Shown piece by piece: positions 24,915 through 36,754 of a DNA stretch of 64,000 nucleotides. The notes below the pieces were generated by a model. The model made no database searches. It saw only the letters and a list, made by a program, of their open reading frames with translations, and was not told where the DNA came from. The position numbers and the translations under genes were made by a program. How positions within the stretch are numbered: the first letter of the stretch is position 1; each line of letters opens with the position of its first letter. This stretch comes from Mimachlamys varia (Eukaryota > Mollusca > Bivalvia > Pectinida > Pectinidae). The stretch spans positions 31,674,201-31,738,200 of the forward strand of contig OX392527.1 of the NCBI GenBank assembly GCA_947623455.1, written 5' to 3'.

Positions 24915-25882
24915 GTGTACTCCAGAAGTGGAATTAATGTGATGTGGATTTTGAAAAACTCAAAAGATCTTTTGATCAATCTTGAACACCGTCTCTTAAA
25001 AAACGTCTTTTCGATCAAAACATTTGATTTTTCCACCCTGTACACTACCATACCTCATACAAAATTGAAGGAACGTCTCCGATCTCTTGTTGTGAGAGCT
25101 TTCTTTTCTAAGAAAGGCGGACGACGATACAAATATTTGGTAGTGAGCTATCTCGGAGCATACTAGGTAAAAACACGACAAAAGCTAAGAGGAAATATAC
25201 AGAAGAGGATATAGTACGGATGATTGAATTCCTGGTCGACAACATTTTTGTTGAGTTCGGGGGAAAGATTTTCCAGCAGACTGTTGGCATTCCCATGGGA
25301 ACAAACTATGCCCCCCTCTTAGCTGACTTGTTTTTATACGAGGCTGAATTTGTGGAGGAGCTAATCAGGACAGATAACAAAAACCTTGCCAAATCTTTTA
25401 ATTTCACTTTCAGATATATCGACGATGTGTTGTCTATAAACAACAAGAAGTTTGCTGACCACGTCGATCGTATATACCTTTCTGAACTTGAAATAAAGGA
25501 CACAACAGACTCTTCTACATCAGCTGCTTACCTCGATCTCTACTTAAACTACGACCAACATGGACAGCTTAATACTAAGCTATACGATAAACGTGATGAT
25601 TTCAATTTTCCGATTGTTAACTTTCCATTTCTTGATAGTAACATCCCTGCTTCTCCAACCTATGGTGTTTACATGTCGCAGTTGATTAGGTATTCCAGGG
25701 CTTGCTCTAAATATCGGGATTTTCGTGATCGATGTCGACTGCTGACAAACAAACTAACAACACAAGGATTCGAGAGATGCAGGTTGATCAGTACTATGGG
25801 CAAGTTTTATGGTCGCCATATTTGTCTCATTGAGAAATATTTTGTATCTTTAAGTGATATGAAGATGGACGTTTTTGAGTAG
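24915..25882 (+). pseudogene. Penelope-like reverse transcriptase, frameshifted
   Basis: The upstream frame carries FDFSTLYTTIPH, the start of the palm. After a frameshift near 25145 the second frame carries VDNIFVEFGGKIFQQTVGIP with MGTNYAPLLADLFLYEAEF (fingers and palm) and FRYIDDVLSINNKKF with the YIDD catalytic aspartates. Then come ELEIKDTT, YLDLYLNYD, LYDKRDDFNFPIVNFPFLDS and a thumb-like end GKFYGRHICLIEKYFVSL before the stop. No GIY-YIG endonuclease follows; the frame stops about 20 residues after the GKFYGR motif, so this family is endonuclease-lacking or carries the domain upstream in missing sequence. I assign it to Penelope-like elements from motif order; another non-LTR class is possible. 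Confidence 0.75.
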
Positions 25883-25995
25883 GCTCATTAGTGTGTTTAC
25901 TTGTTGTGATTGACAATGATACTCGGTTCTCATTTTGAGAACTTGATGTTTACTTGGATGTGACAAAGATTTACATGGCGGGTGTCGTCGATGAA

Positions 25996-26017
25996 GCAGA
26001 AGACGCTTACTCTTCTG
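25996..26017 (+). other. Stem-loop in the Penelope-like tail
   Basis: CAGAAGA and TCTTCTG pair around the loop CGCTTAC. Most other copies read TCTTCCG on the right arm and keep at least five pairs. It is the best conserved block of the tail across copies on both strands and is a candidate RNA recognition structure. Confidence 0.4.
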
Positions 26018-26159
26018 GAACACCTGGTCTTAGTCTCTTGTACTTTTGGAAGGGTCTCTATGTAAATCTTTCTTTTGTTCAAATTTTGCCCCCTGGTTTA
26101 ATCGATTTTGAGTTTGGATTATGATTATGTTGACGCTTCGGTATTCTTTTATTTTATTT

Positions 26160-27510
26160 CGTCAGGAAGGAAAACGACACTGTAAACTTAGAAATGTACC
26201 ACAAACCGACACACACTGATCAAAATTCCCATTCATTTCTCTACCAACGATTAAAAATAAAAAAACATCTAAGAGTCGCATATTCACACCATAACAGATT
26301 AAACCACATCTGCACAGGGTATAACGATAATCGACTAACTGACTTGTAAGTTGACCAGGTCAAAAGAGCTTTAATAGAAAAGACAGAAAATGAAACACAA
26401 AGACAGCCTAATCGATATAAATGCCAGACATGGTTAAAAGCCGAGTCAAGAGACCCTTAGTGATAGACGTCTGATAATGTTGTCGGGTGATGAGGACACA
26501 TCATATCAACACTATATTGACAACGCATAGACAGTAACTGGTACTCCCAAAGATAAGCCTGGCATTCTAGAAGACACAAAAGATGTATACCGAATTCTTT
26601 GCAAACTATTTTCTTGTGCATATTCAAAACTGAAAAGAGAGGATGCAAACAAATTAGCGACATTAGTTTCACAAGGAACACCAACGCAAAACATTAATAT
26701 ATGGGAAATTAATTCGCTTTAAAATCGTCCCGAACACCCACATGCACCTCTTCGATCGGAGCAATGTCCAAGTCATTAAAAGGCAAAACGAGACAACCAA
26801 ACAAAATAAAGACAACTCAAAACATGAACAGAGACGAGGGGGAACACTAGCTAGCAAGCTTCGTATTGAATGACATAGCTTGGCGAAGGGACAGGTTGAT
26901 CTTGAATTGTTGCAAACACTTTTGATACTAAATTTATATTTCTATTTATAAAAAAATCAACAATTATTTCCATATATCGACGGTTATAATGATAGTATAC
27001 ACCAATATCTTATACTGTGGTCTGTATCGTACAGACATTCAGCGCAATAAAGATTACACTTTTGTGAATAACTAAGTTTTTGTAGTGCATCGCCATAATT
27101 AGTCCATGAGATCACATCCTACATGTAATAAAAATGCAGTTGAAAGCTGTCGGATACTTCTCACAATAAACAAGCTTGCATATGTATGATTTGCTGTGAG
27201 TTGATGGCCATGTTCTTAGTGTGAGTCGGTGAAATAGTTATCACACATGGAGCAAAGATTACGGCGAAGACAAGTCTGCCGATCGGATTTACTATAGGAA
27301 ATATATACTGGACGAGATGAAAATAATGAGTTTCCCATTTTTGCACCAATACTTTCTTCAATGTATACCCTAAGTGTTTGCAAAAACATGTGCGCACGTG
27401 CATCCTAAGAACTTGTTGTATCTGCAGTTGTATACATGTATGTTTCTAGCGAACTTCGATAGTGTCGAACAATCGTTGATTCGGAGTTATTACAACATGT
27501 TCGAAAAAAG
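26160..27510. other. Non-coding stretch
   Basis: Overlapping minus-strand open frames at 26457-26857 have protein-like composition but no recognisable motif or splice sites that join them. Confidence 0.4.
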
Positions 27511-27514
27511 TCAG

Positions 27515-27697
27515 AAAACACCAAAGCGTCAACAAAACCCCACTCTGAGCTCAAGATCGATTAAACTTGGGACAAAATATCACAAAATGAATTATTTACA
27601 CGAAGACCCTTGATAAGTTACAAACGAGTAAAACCAGGTGTTGCGGAAGAGTAAGTGTCTTCTGCTTCATCGCCGACACCTACCATGTAATTCTTGG
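27515..27697 (-). mobile_element. Penelope-like element solo 3' tail
   Basis: A minus-strand tail, from the ACGCTTTGGTGTT end at 27515 to the ATTACATGG start near 27697. It carries no reverse transcriptase. Confidence 0.65.
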
Positions 27698-27699
27698 TT

Positions 27700-29330
27700 A
27701 CACGTCATTAAATAGAAAACTGAGGCTAAGATATGCTAAGATACCGTTACAGTTGAGGTTTGCGGACGAGCTTGAAAGCCAGCAAGCAGGCGCTGCGATC
27801 AGCTACATTATATATGTGTTATATAGAGAAACACGACCGTGTAAACATGTAACAATATCAGGAAGTTTGAAACCAGTTCAACTGGAAAAGACCTCTTGGT
27901 CTTATGATAACGTGCTGGCTCCATAGCTTAATGAGCAAGGGTTTAAACCCCACTAGTCTCACTACAATTCGTCTCTTTATCGTATAATATGGTTCTAATC
28001 TTTGTCAGGGTGTTTGTGCGTTGTAGATTCACAATTGATAAGTCCCCGATATAATCACAGCCTCTGGTTCCAATATTGCTGGTTAGATTCGTCCTTCTAC
28101 GTTATGTTAAATTTTGTCACATATGTAACGTCGTTTGTTCTATTTTATCGATCTTTCCCTTACACAGAGGAAGCTATCATCATGACCTAACATAGTTAGA
28201 AATTAAATCAACAATGCAGGTATCTGCAAAGTTGTCGACGTTTTTTATACTATATTGACCTAACAACGAAAATGTCTTGCTACTAGATTCTTCACAGCGA
28301 GCACATCATCGTCTCATACTGTCACTGTTGTGCAGCACCCAACACAATCAGCTGAAGTTTATTGAACATTACTGTAAACGTAATCTTAAAGCGGTAATTT
28401 TATTTAAGGGCTTTTCGTGCTGAAAATATTGCGTTAGAATATGATTGCGCTAATTTGAGTTTTGATATGCTTCCTATATAGCAATTGCGAATGCGCGAAT
28501 TTATCATTGTGCTAATATGCCAAAAACTGAAAATGCGTAAAAACGCGTTTGCGCCAAATTAAGTACGTGTACATTTTTTTGTGTTTTATATGCTACATTC
28601 GTTAAAATCAAACTGACTGCAGGCAGCTGTAAGTTAAAGGAGAACTGACATTCTCTATACTTTAACGCATCTTACCGTGATGTATAACTATATCGCAGTT
28701 CCTGTGTTGCATGTTTCTTCTTTAATCTATGGCACACATATTATTAACTCATTGCCCAATAGCATGGTCAATAACGTCTAAAAACGTTTCAGTGCTGCTC
28801 TAGAATCTTGATAATTGTAGTTTTCTTAAGGATACTACTCTTCGTTGACCATAAACAGAACTAATTACTTCCACAATAGATGTGATCAGAAACGATAAAA
28901 CCTTTTGTATATACAAACTGACAAAGACATCATTACCATATAGACAGAGGGGCGAGATTTTGCATATTCCAGCACAGCGTGTTTTGTTTATTATAGTTGT
29001 TGCTCTTGTCCCTCAACCCCATCCCACACCTAAACGAATTATATATAATCACATGGCATTATTCATAAGTCCACCTGATATTCTTGTTCATATTCCGGGT
29101 GATTTGTATGAATCTGTCTTGTACGAGCCACGTTTGTGTTCTTGTTCCTTTACCATATGACTTGGAATCAGACAAGTCGTTTCTCGGATTATCATCATTG
29201 AAACTTAAATGCACTATGTGGCCCCATCACAATGTCCCTACGAGCCGTGCGGATCAACAACTTGACAAATATATTTTATGATATCAATGTGTTGATATCA
29301 ATTGTTATCAATTTATCTTCGGGTTGGTTA
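27700..29330. other. Non-coding stretch with a GCG-word-rich patch
   Basis: Around 28388-28590 words such as AATGCGCGAATT and AACGCGTTTGCGCC occur, resembling a common invertebrate dispersed repeat, but I cannot define ends. A weak tRNA-like box pair is near 27910-27955, too poor to call. Confidence 0.35.
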
Positions 29331-29354
29331 ATTGAAATTTTAATTAATTCTCTA

Positions 29355-29985
29355 AGGCTGAATTTGTCGAGGGGCTTATCAGGACTGGTAATAAATTCTT
29401 GCCAAATTGACGATGTGTTGTCTATAAACAACAAGGGGTTTGCTGACTTAGTCGATCCTATTAACCCTACTGAACTTGAGATTAAAGACACAACAGGCTC
29501 TGCTACATTAGCTTGCTTCATACCTCGATCTTTACTTAAACTATGACCAGCACGGACAACTTACTACTAGGCTGTATGATAAATTTGACGATTTCGATTT
29601 TCCGATCGTGAACTTTCCCTCCATCCTATGGTGTTTGCATGATGCAGTTGATTCATTATTCTAAGGCTTGCTCTGAATATCGAGATTTACGTGATAGATG
29701 TCAACTGCTGACGAACACACTTACGGCACAGGAATTCGAGAGATGCAGGTTGATGAGGACTATAGGCAAGTTTTATGGTCGCCATCTTGATCTCATCGAG
29801 AAATATTCTGTATCTTTGTGTGATATGAAGAAGGATGTTTTTGAGTTTGCTTATAAGTGTGTTTACTTGTTGTGCTGACAATGATGACTCGGTTCTCATT
29901 TTGAAGATTGTTGCTAACTTGGATGTCTCTTGTGCTTTTACGAGAGTCTCAATGTAAATATTTTCATCGTTCCTATCTTGCCCCA
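29355..29985 (+). mobile_element. Penelope-like element fragment with internal deletions
   Basis: It covers from just before the catalytic box to the tail. Deletions remove sequence before GACGATGTGTTGTC and most of the middle of the tail. Frames are broken. Confidence 0.7.
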
Positions 29986-29999
29986 TTCAGAAGTGATGC

Positions 30000-30640
30000 G
30001 ACCTTTACCAACTTAAGTCTTAAAATCTGCGAGAAGAAACTACAAAACTAAATTTTTACTTCTATATTTAAAACCTTAATATAACAAAATTTTCATTTTA
30101 CACTCCCGAACTTTTAAGAGCACACACCAAATTTGGTGTTTTGAATATACTATATACAGTTGACCTTCAAACATCTTCCTAGGAAATTTAAGCACACTAA
30201 TTGTCTACAGAAATGTCCAAATTGGCATCCGCCCTTTGTTTGTACATCTTATTGCTCTACGACACGATAGATTATTTTCAGGCCCAACATTTGTCCACAA
30301 GGACCATCTGCAATTTAACGTTGTCCTTTTTCTTATTCTGCTTGTTAGATTGACTGACACTCTGCGACACGACATTGATGGGATCCATTGGTATTTTGAC
30401 ACTTTGCCTTTCAGCTATGTTTATGAAATCAAGATATCGATTCCTTTGCCCGATTAGCTAATAGCTTCCCACCAAACCCAGACAAGACAAGAAGTACATG
30501 GTCACTTGCTAGACGTTGTGTGACTTTCAGCCAAAAATGAAAACTGAAGAAAGCAAGGGCAAACTGAATTTACCGAACCCACGTGCTGTACATGTGTACG
30601 CTTTTTTAGCAGCACCATCTATTTCAGGATTATCGAAGTT
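30000..30640. other. Non-coding stretch
   Basis: No supported feature. Confidence 0.4.
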
Positions 30641-30644
30641 TAAA

Positions 30645-30920
30645 GCATAACGAATCAACTGTAACATATAAACACCATTGGTTCAAAGAGTAGGAGATTG
30701 CTATTAAGAAATGTCTTTTGTAAAACCTGAAGTAGTCAGCTGTTCTTGTTCGTCATATTGTAATTAAAGTATCTTAAGTGTCATTGATTTCAACTCTTAA
30801 ATATCTATAGACAACAGATCGTCAATATATCTGAAAGAGAAATTAAAAATTGTGTAAGGTTGTTGTTGCCTTCTCTGAATTAAAGTGTTGCATAGCTTAT
30901 TTCCATAGGAACATCATCAG
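30645..30920 (-). mobile_element. Old Penelope-like reverse transcriptase relic
   Basis: The minus strand retains the block around the YIDD box (reverse complement of CTATAGACAACAGATCGTCA) and an end-of-frame segment, strongly diverged and rearranged. It is among the oldest copies here. Confidence 0.5.
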
Positions 30921-30924
30921 TCTC

Positions 30925-31965
30925 AAGGAAAATGTTTTATTCATCTATGCTTTTGTTGTCTGTTATCTTGTATGTTTGTATCGTCGAACGAAAATATCCT
31001 TCGAAAGAAAGTTTTATATTGAGAGAACGAAGACGCTCTTACCATATGCAGTATGTGGTGCCTTAGGTAAAACGTCATATGTTATGATAGATGTTTGAGG
31101 AGGGACTGTCCATGATTGATCAGAAGATCTTTCGAAATTTTCTATTCCGCATCCCGTTGCTTCAATTTCTGGAGTTTACAATGCCACTTTACGAGTGGAG
31201 CAGTTAGCAGAGCCACCGTTAAACCGTTTATTACATAAAACAATATAAACAAGAAGGTCCGTGTCTATATCAATAACGAAACAGCTGTATGATGCAGTTA
31301 ATTCATTTTCTCGGCATACTGTATCTATAACTGAATTTACAAAGTGCAGCATATGTGAGTGATACGTCATCTTTCATTAACATGCATCTGGAAATATAGC
31401 AAAACATATGCATGGTTAGATGGTATTTCATTTTGTATCGCAAATTGATTATTTGTTTTCTTAATAACAGACCTAATAGACGTCACCTAATAATAATAGA
31501 CTTTATTTAAACTTGATAACATGCTGAGCTTAAAGCTAGACTTACACATGGTAAAAGTCAAAGTGAAACTGAAAGTAGTATCAGCATATTTCCGTTTATC
31601 TCATTTTTGGACAAATCCAGTGTCTTGAAAAAAATATCACATTCCAGTTGATAGATGGAGTCAGTTGATTAATGAATTCCTGGTTCAGATAAGCAGCAAG
31701 GAGGTTTTCACAAACATATCTCTGTCTCCCAAGTACAAACGCATTCAAAATACATCACATCGCATACATCAGGAGGCCGTCCTTACATGAGTCCTTACAT
31801 GAGTAGTTATTAGAATGTAAAACAATTGAACATTACCAAATAGTTCGATATGTCTTCACACACATTTGATATGAAGAACGGTACTCATCAAATATAAAGA
31901 CCGTAAAAAAACATTCAAACCAAACCAAATATTCCATCTGCTGAGATGAATGAGTTCTCACTTTT
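30925..31965. other. Non-coding stretch
   Basis: A short AATAATAATAGACTTTATTT segment near 31488 looks like a reversed retroposon tail. Nothing else is supportable. Confidence 0.4.
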
Positions 31966-31971
31966 GAGATG

Positions 31972-32084
31972 TACGAATTAGACGTGAGATAGTACGAATG
32001 AGACGTGAGATAGTACGAATGAGACGTGAGATAGTACGAATGAGACGTGAGATAGTACGAATGAGACGTGAGATAGTACATGTA
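31972..32084 (+). repeat. 21-bp tandem repeat, five units
   Basis: The unit is GTGAGATAGTACGAATGAGAC. Read in the frame of the adjoining reverse transcriptase it gives a repeated REIVRMR motif, matching the EDIVRM segment encoded at about 25203-25222 of the best copy. It looks like an expansion of the element's own coding sequence. Confidence 0.85.
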
Positions 32085-33085
32085 CGAATGGTTGAATTAC
32101 TGGTTGACAATATTTTTGTTGAGTTGGGAGGAAATATTTTCAAGCAGACTGTTGTCATTCCAATGGAAACACAATCTGCTCCACTTTAGTTGACTCCTTA
32201 TTGTTTTCATACGAGGTTGAATTTGTGGTAAAGTTAATCAATGCAAAAGCAACAATGACCACGTCGATCGTGTATACCCTTCTGAACCTGAAATAAAGGA
32301 CACAACAGACTCTTCTACATCGGCTGCTTACCTCCATCTCTACTTAATCTATGACCAACATGGACAGCCTACTACTAAGCTATACGATAAACGTGACGAT
32401 TTCTATTTTACGACCATGAACTTTACATTTCTGGATAGTAACATCCCTGCTTATCAAACCTATGCTGTTTTCATGTAGCAGTTAATTCGTAAGTTTAGGG
32501 CTCGCTCTAACTATCGTGAGTTTTGTGATCGATGTCGACTGCTGATAAACAAACTAACAACACAGGGATTTGAGAGATGCATGTTGATAAGAACTATGGG
32601 CATGTTTGATGGTCGCCATCTTTGTCTCATTGAGAAATATTCTGTATTTTTGTGTGATATGCTCATTAATTTGCCTACTTGTTGTGGTTGACAATGATGA
32701 TGTTTACTTGGATGTGGGCAAGATTTACACAACGGGAGACGTCGATGAAGCAAAAGACGCTTACTCTTCGGGAACACCTTGTCTTATTCTCTTGTACTTT
32801 TATAGAGGTATCTATGTGCATCTTTCATTTTTACGTGAATTGCCCTTCGTTTTGAGTTGACATTTCGGTATTATCTATTTTTTACTTACATGTGAACTAG
32901 TTTTACTTAGCGAGTGTCGTCGATGAAGCGAAAGGCGCTTATTCTTCCTGAATACCTGGTCTTACTCCCTCGTATTTTATCAGGGGTTTACGTGTAAGCA
33001 TACCCTTTATTTATATTTCCTCTTAGTGTAATCGATTTTTTAGTTTGAATTATGGTTTTGTTGACGCTTCGGTATTTTCTGATAT
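32085..33085 (+). mobile_element. Penelope-like element with two tandem tails
   Basis: It runs from VDNIFVELGG through a partly deleted catalytic region (the YIDD block is missing near 32245) to the end of the reverse transcriptase, then a tail at about 32723-32885 and a second tail at about 32905-33085. The doubled tail is not explained by simple 5' truncation and suggests tandem or nested copies. Confidence 0.7.
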
Positions 33086-33109
33086 TTTTTCTCGTTGATA
33101 CAGTTGTGT

Positions 33110-35590
33110 CTTCGTTGATGGAGTATCTGATCCGATTACCATGCGTTCCTTGACGGATGCCCACCAAACGAAAGACAGGCATTAAACACTCGATTTAAGT
33201 GAGGCAGGTGGATAAAGACCGTGTATACGTATTATGTTTACCTTGGTGATATTTCGAGTGAATATTGTATTTCCTGTTTTCGATCAGCGTATAGTCGTTG
33301 TTTTTTACGCCTCAAAGGTCGGTGTTCACCTTTAGATTGTTTTCTTGTCCATATATAACATACAAGTAGTTGGCCGATTTTCATTTATTTTTGCTTTTCG
33401 AAAAGCCAAATCCTTGCTGTTATGATAGAAAAATATTCAATATGTATCAAAGGTTGCTAAGAAGATATCAAAATAAGTCCAAACTATTAAAAAAAATTTA
33501 TAGTTGAAACTTAGATATTAAGAAAATGCCTGAATTGTTGATAATTTCCTGTGTTCCCACTGTAGAAATATATACATACTGTTGCATGTTATCACATTGC
33601 CATAGTAACGGATTGTTATGATAGCATATATTCTAAGAGATCAACACCCATCTGCAAAAAAATACTACGACCTACATAAAGAAAAAGATACAACAACATC
33701 GGCCAAGAAACGTTCTGGCCAACATCTCATCTCTTCATTTGCATGAATAACACCGACAGTGTGTATCACAATATATTTACATTTAATTGCTCTTTATGCT
33801 TCCAATGCAATGCATTGTGAAGGCAAATGTTGTAACCATGCTGAAACAACATTAGACGTCAAAGATCTCTATTGTAACGTTATCAATCTTATTATTGTCT
33901 TCACTTGAATTGCTGTTCAAAAACTGCTCGAAATAATTAAATAAAGCACAATAATTCAGTCAAAGTGTAAATACAAGTGTAAAAAGTAATGCATATTTTA
34001 GCAAATGTTGTTACATTCCTATAACATATATATAGCTATTGCTGTGGACTGCTTAAACATTCATTGCGTAATTGCTAAAAGGATGTGTTGAGATATTGTG
34101 TATAATGATGAATAACATGTTAGTAGTTCGTCCTTTACATTTATGAAATCATTGTTCTGATAGTAAAAAAACTCCTTTGATGAAATAATATTCAAGATTC
34201 ATCAAATTGTCTTACTTTTCTTGATTAAAGAGCTTTACATTCCGCTACCTGTCATGAAAGTTCTTTGGCAAGCATTTTTATTAGAACCTTTCTGCCGAAA
34301 ACAAGGCCACATCCTTTTAATAAGTGTGGTTCCTGCCATAAGGGGAGACAAATCAAATGGAATGAGTTATGCATTGAGTGTATTATTTTGCTGTACCAGG
34401 TAAGGAGGGCACATACATAGATCGGTAAGGTTACGTGTCTGTGTCCAATGCCCGGTTCTCCTAAATGTCAAACTTAGGTTGGTTATTTTCCAATATACTT
34501 AATTCGTGCAGTTACTCATGAACACATCCATGAAAAGTTTCGGCGCACAATATTTAAGAAATGAGCGTATTTGCGATTTCAAGTTAAAATTTATCACACT
34601 TTCCTTTAAAAACAAATTATTTATTGTTATCTTTTCTATCAATTTCTAGCGTGCTTGTAACAAATATTGTCACACATTTTAGTAATGTCGTGCTAACGAC
34701 TTCTGTCAAATTTCAAATAATTCGGCTCATTGATTTATTACACTACAGTTATTGACAATTATTTTTCAAATGGCTGCGAAGGGAACTTGCCATCTTGTGC
34801 AAGTCAATCGGATAAGTTTAGACATGTATTTATCCAGTTTGTGCACACAACTTACATACATAACAGTAATTCCAAGCAAGATCCACAATAAAGCATAACC
34901 AAATAAAGCTTGACAATTGTATAACTTGGCAGTGGAAGCAGAACTCAACATCTGCCAATCTATTTTGGCTGCCATATTGGAAAGCCCTATCCTTACCGGT
35001 TACACTACAGTGTATGTATACACATTGTTATAATACAACTAAACGGTAGGATGCTTTGAGCACGATGGGAAGCAAACTGGTATCCAGGGTTCAAATTCTC
35101 GTGAAACTTTAAAACTAGAGATCACATTAACGAACACGTTGTTTGGTTCTCGGAACTTCGGTTCCCTCCAACGTAATCACTATTTTACGCTTCTACTCTG
35201 GCCAACAAGAGTGCTAAATATTAGTTAACGTTCGGTTTGGGGGTTGAACGATACCGAAAATGGAGCTCGTAAAATTGTTGAGGAAAACTGTTTATGAGAA
35301 CTTTTGGCATCGTTTATGAAGGGAAATGGTTGACACATTAAGAATCATTCGCCCAGCTGACTTGGAAAAAATCAAGAGCAGGAGAACAGTACAAAGTGCA
35401 ATAAACATTTAAATCAAAATAAAGCTATGGTTAAGTATGAGTTATTAAAAGCTCAACACGACAGAGACTTTTTAAAAATACAAAGAGAATAAAACACTTG
35501 CAATGAATATCTAGGTCGAATCAATACCAAGCAGCACAAGGAAAGTGCAACGTTACAGCAATGCTCTCAGTGGAGTTTGAAAAAACATGG
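33110..35590. other. AT-rich non-coding stretch
   Basis: No gene found. Near 35040-35100 there is a GGTTCAAATTC box-B-like motif with weak surroundings; I do not call a tRNA or SINE. Confidence 0.4.
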
Positions 35591-35599
35591 TCTTCAAAT

Positions 35600-35775
35600 C
35601 GGAAATACCTTGTCGATGGAGCAGCAAGTGTTTACTCGTCAGGGACACATGGTCTTGTTCTCTTGTACTTCCACAAGGGTCTCCATGATTGTCCACTTTT
35701 GCTGTCCCTAGTTTAATCGATTTTAAGTTACGATTAAGGTATTTGTTGACACTTTTGCATTCTCTATTTTTTACC
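35600..35775 (+). mobile_element. Degenerate Penelope-like 3' tail
   Basis: A diverged forward tail with TTTAATCGATTTTAAGTT and a TATTTGTTGACACTTTTGC end. It faces the reverse-strand tail that starts 90 bp further on. Confidence 0.55.
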
Positions 35776-35861
35776 ATAAAGACTGACCGTAATTTCCATA
35801 AACTTCCACATATCTATACTGATGCACAAACATCATCAGATGCACACTTCAGGATACCATT

Positions 35862-35952
35862 GCAAAAGAACAAGGGAATAAGACCATGTGTTCCGGCAGA
35901 GTAAGCGTCTTCTGATTCATCGAGGACAACCGCCTTGTAAATCCAAGTAAAA
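35862..35952 (-). mobile_element. Partial Penelope-like 3' tail
   Basis: A minus-strand tail fragment around the conserved stem-loop block (GAGTAAGCGTCTTCTG), opposed to the tail at 35600-35775. Confidence 0.55.
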
Positions 35953-36231
35953 GTATAATAAGAGCTGATTTCTGGCCAAACAGGAACAAACACATTACGC
36001 CAAAACCTACAACATACTCTACAAAAAAACTGAAGGCAAATGTAAGTATCATGTGGCAGCCATCGACATGTTCTGCCGTCGATCAAAGTTAACAAGATTT
36101 TCATTATAATAATCACTGAAAAGACGACGTCGTCGTCTCGACTGTCATTGCCTACACATATACCTCTCAACAGGATATCAATCGGTCCAGCAAAGTGTTA
36201 TAAAAACACAAGAACAACAACAAAACTATGT

Positions 36232-36750
36232 CAAAAATCAGAGAATAACAAAGCGTCAACAAACCATAATCCAAACTCAAAATCGATTTAACTAAAGGCG
36301 AAATATGAACAAAGGAAAGATTTCAATGGAGACCCTCGTAAAAGTACAATAGAACAAGACTCCCGCTATGTAAATCTATGTCAAATCCAAGTCATTGTCA
36401 TGGCCTCAAAATGAGAACTAGGATATAATTCCGAATATTCCGTATATTCATAAACGTCCATGGTCATAGCATGAAAGGATAGAGAATTTGTCTCATTGAG
36501 ACCAAGACGGCGACCATAAAACTTGCCCATAGTTTTCATCAACCTGTATCTATCAAATCCCTGTGATGTTATTTTGTTCGTCAGCAACTGACATCTATTA
36601 TGAAAATTTCGATATTCAGAGCAAGCCCTAGAACAACGAATCAACTGCGACATGTTAACACCGTGGGATGGAGAAGCAGGAAGAGCACTATCAAGAAAGG
36701 GTAAGTTCCCGATCGGAAAATCGAAATCGTCATGTTGATAAGGAAAACTC
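36232..36750 (-). mobile_element. Penelope-like element 3' fragment
   Basis: On the minus strand a 90-codon frame (36653-36381) carries the reverse transcriptase end with MSQLIRCSRACSEYRNFHNR and GKFYGRRLGLNE. A tail follows down to 36232. The stem-loop block of the tail is deleted. Confidence 0.75.
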
Positions 36751-36754
36751 AGTT

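Larger units (their letters stand above)
24903..26152 (+). mobile_element. Longest Penelope-like element copy, 5' truncated
   Basis: This is the best copy in the window: the reverse transcriptase N-terminal part (24915-25166), a frameshift near 25145, the main frame 25220-25882, then about 270 bp of tail ending GGTATTC at about 26145. Similarity may extend upstream to about 24700 but is too decayed to be sure. Confidence 0.8.

Noticed and set aside
26457..26857. Overlapping minus-strand frames considered as a next opsin exon
   Set aside because: None contains helix 2 or 3 landmarks or a DRY motif, and no acceptor/donor pair frames them.
27905..27960. tRNA gene candidate with TAGCTTAATGAGCA and GGGTTTAAACCCC
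   Set aside because: No acceptor stem or anticodon arm can be drawn; the same holds for similar box pairs near 35040 and 56130.
36381..36653. 90-codon minus-strand frame as a host gene
   Set aside because: It matches the C-terminal part of the Penelope-like reverse transcriptase and is part of a truncated copy.
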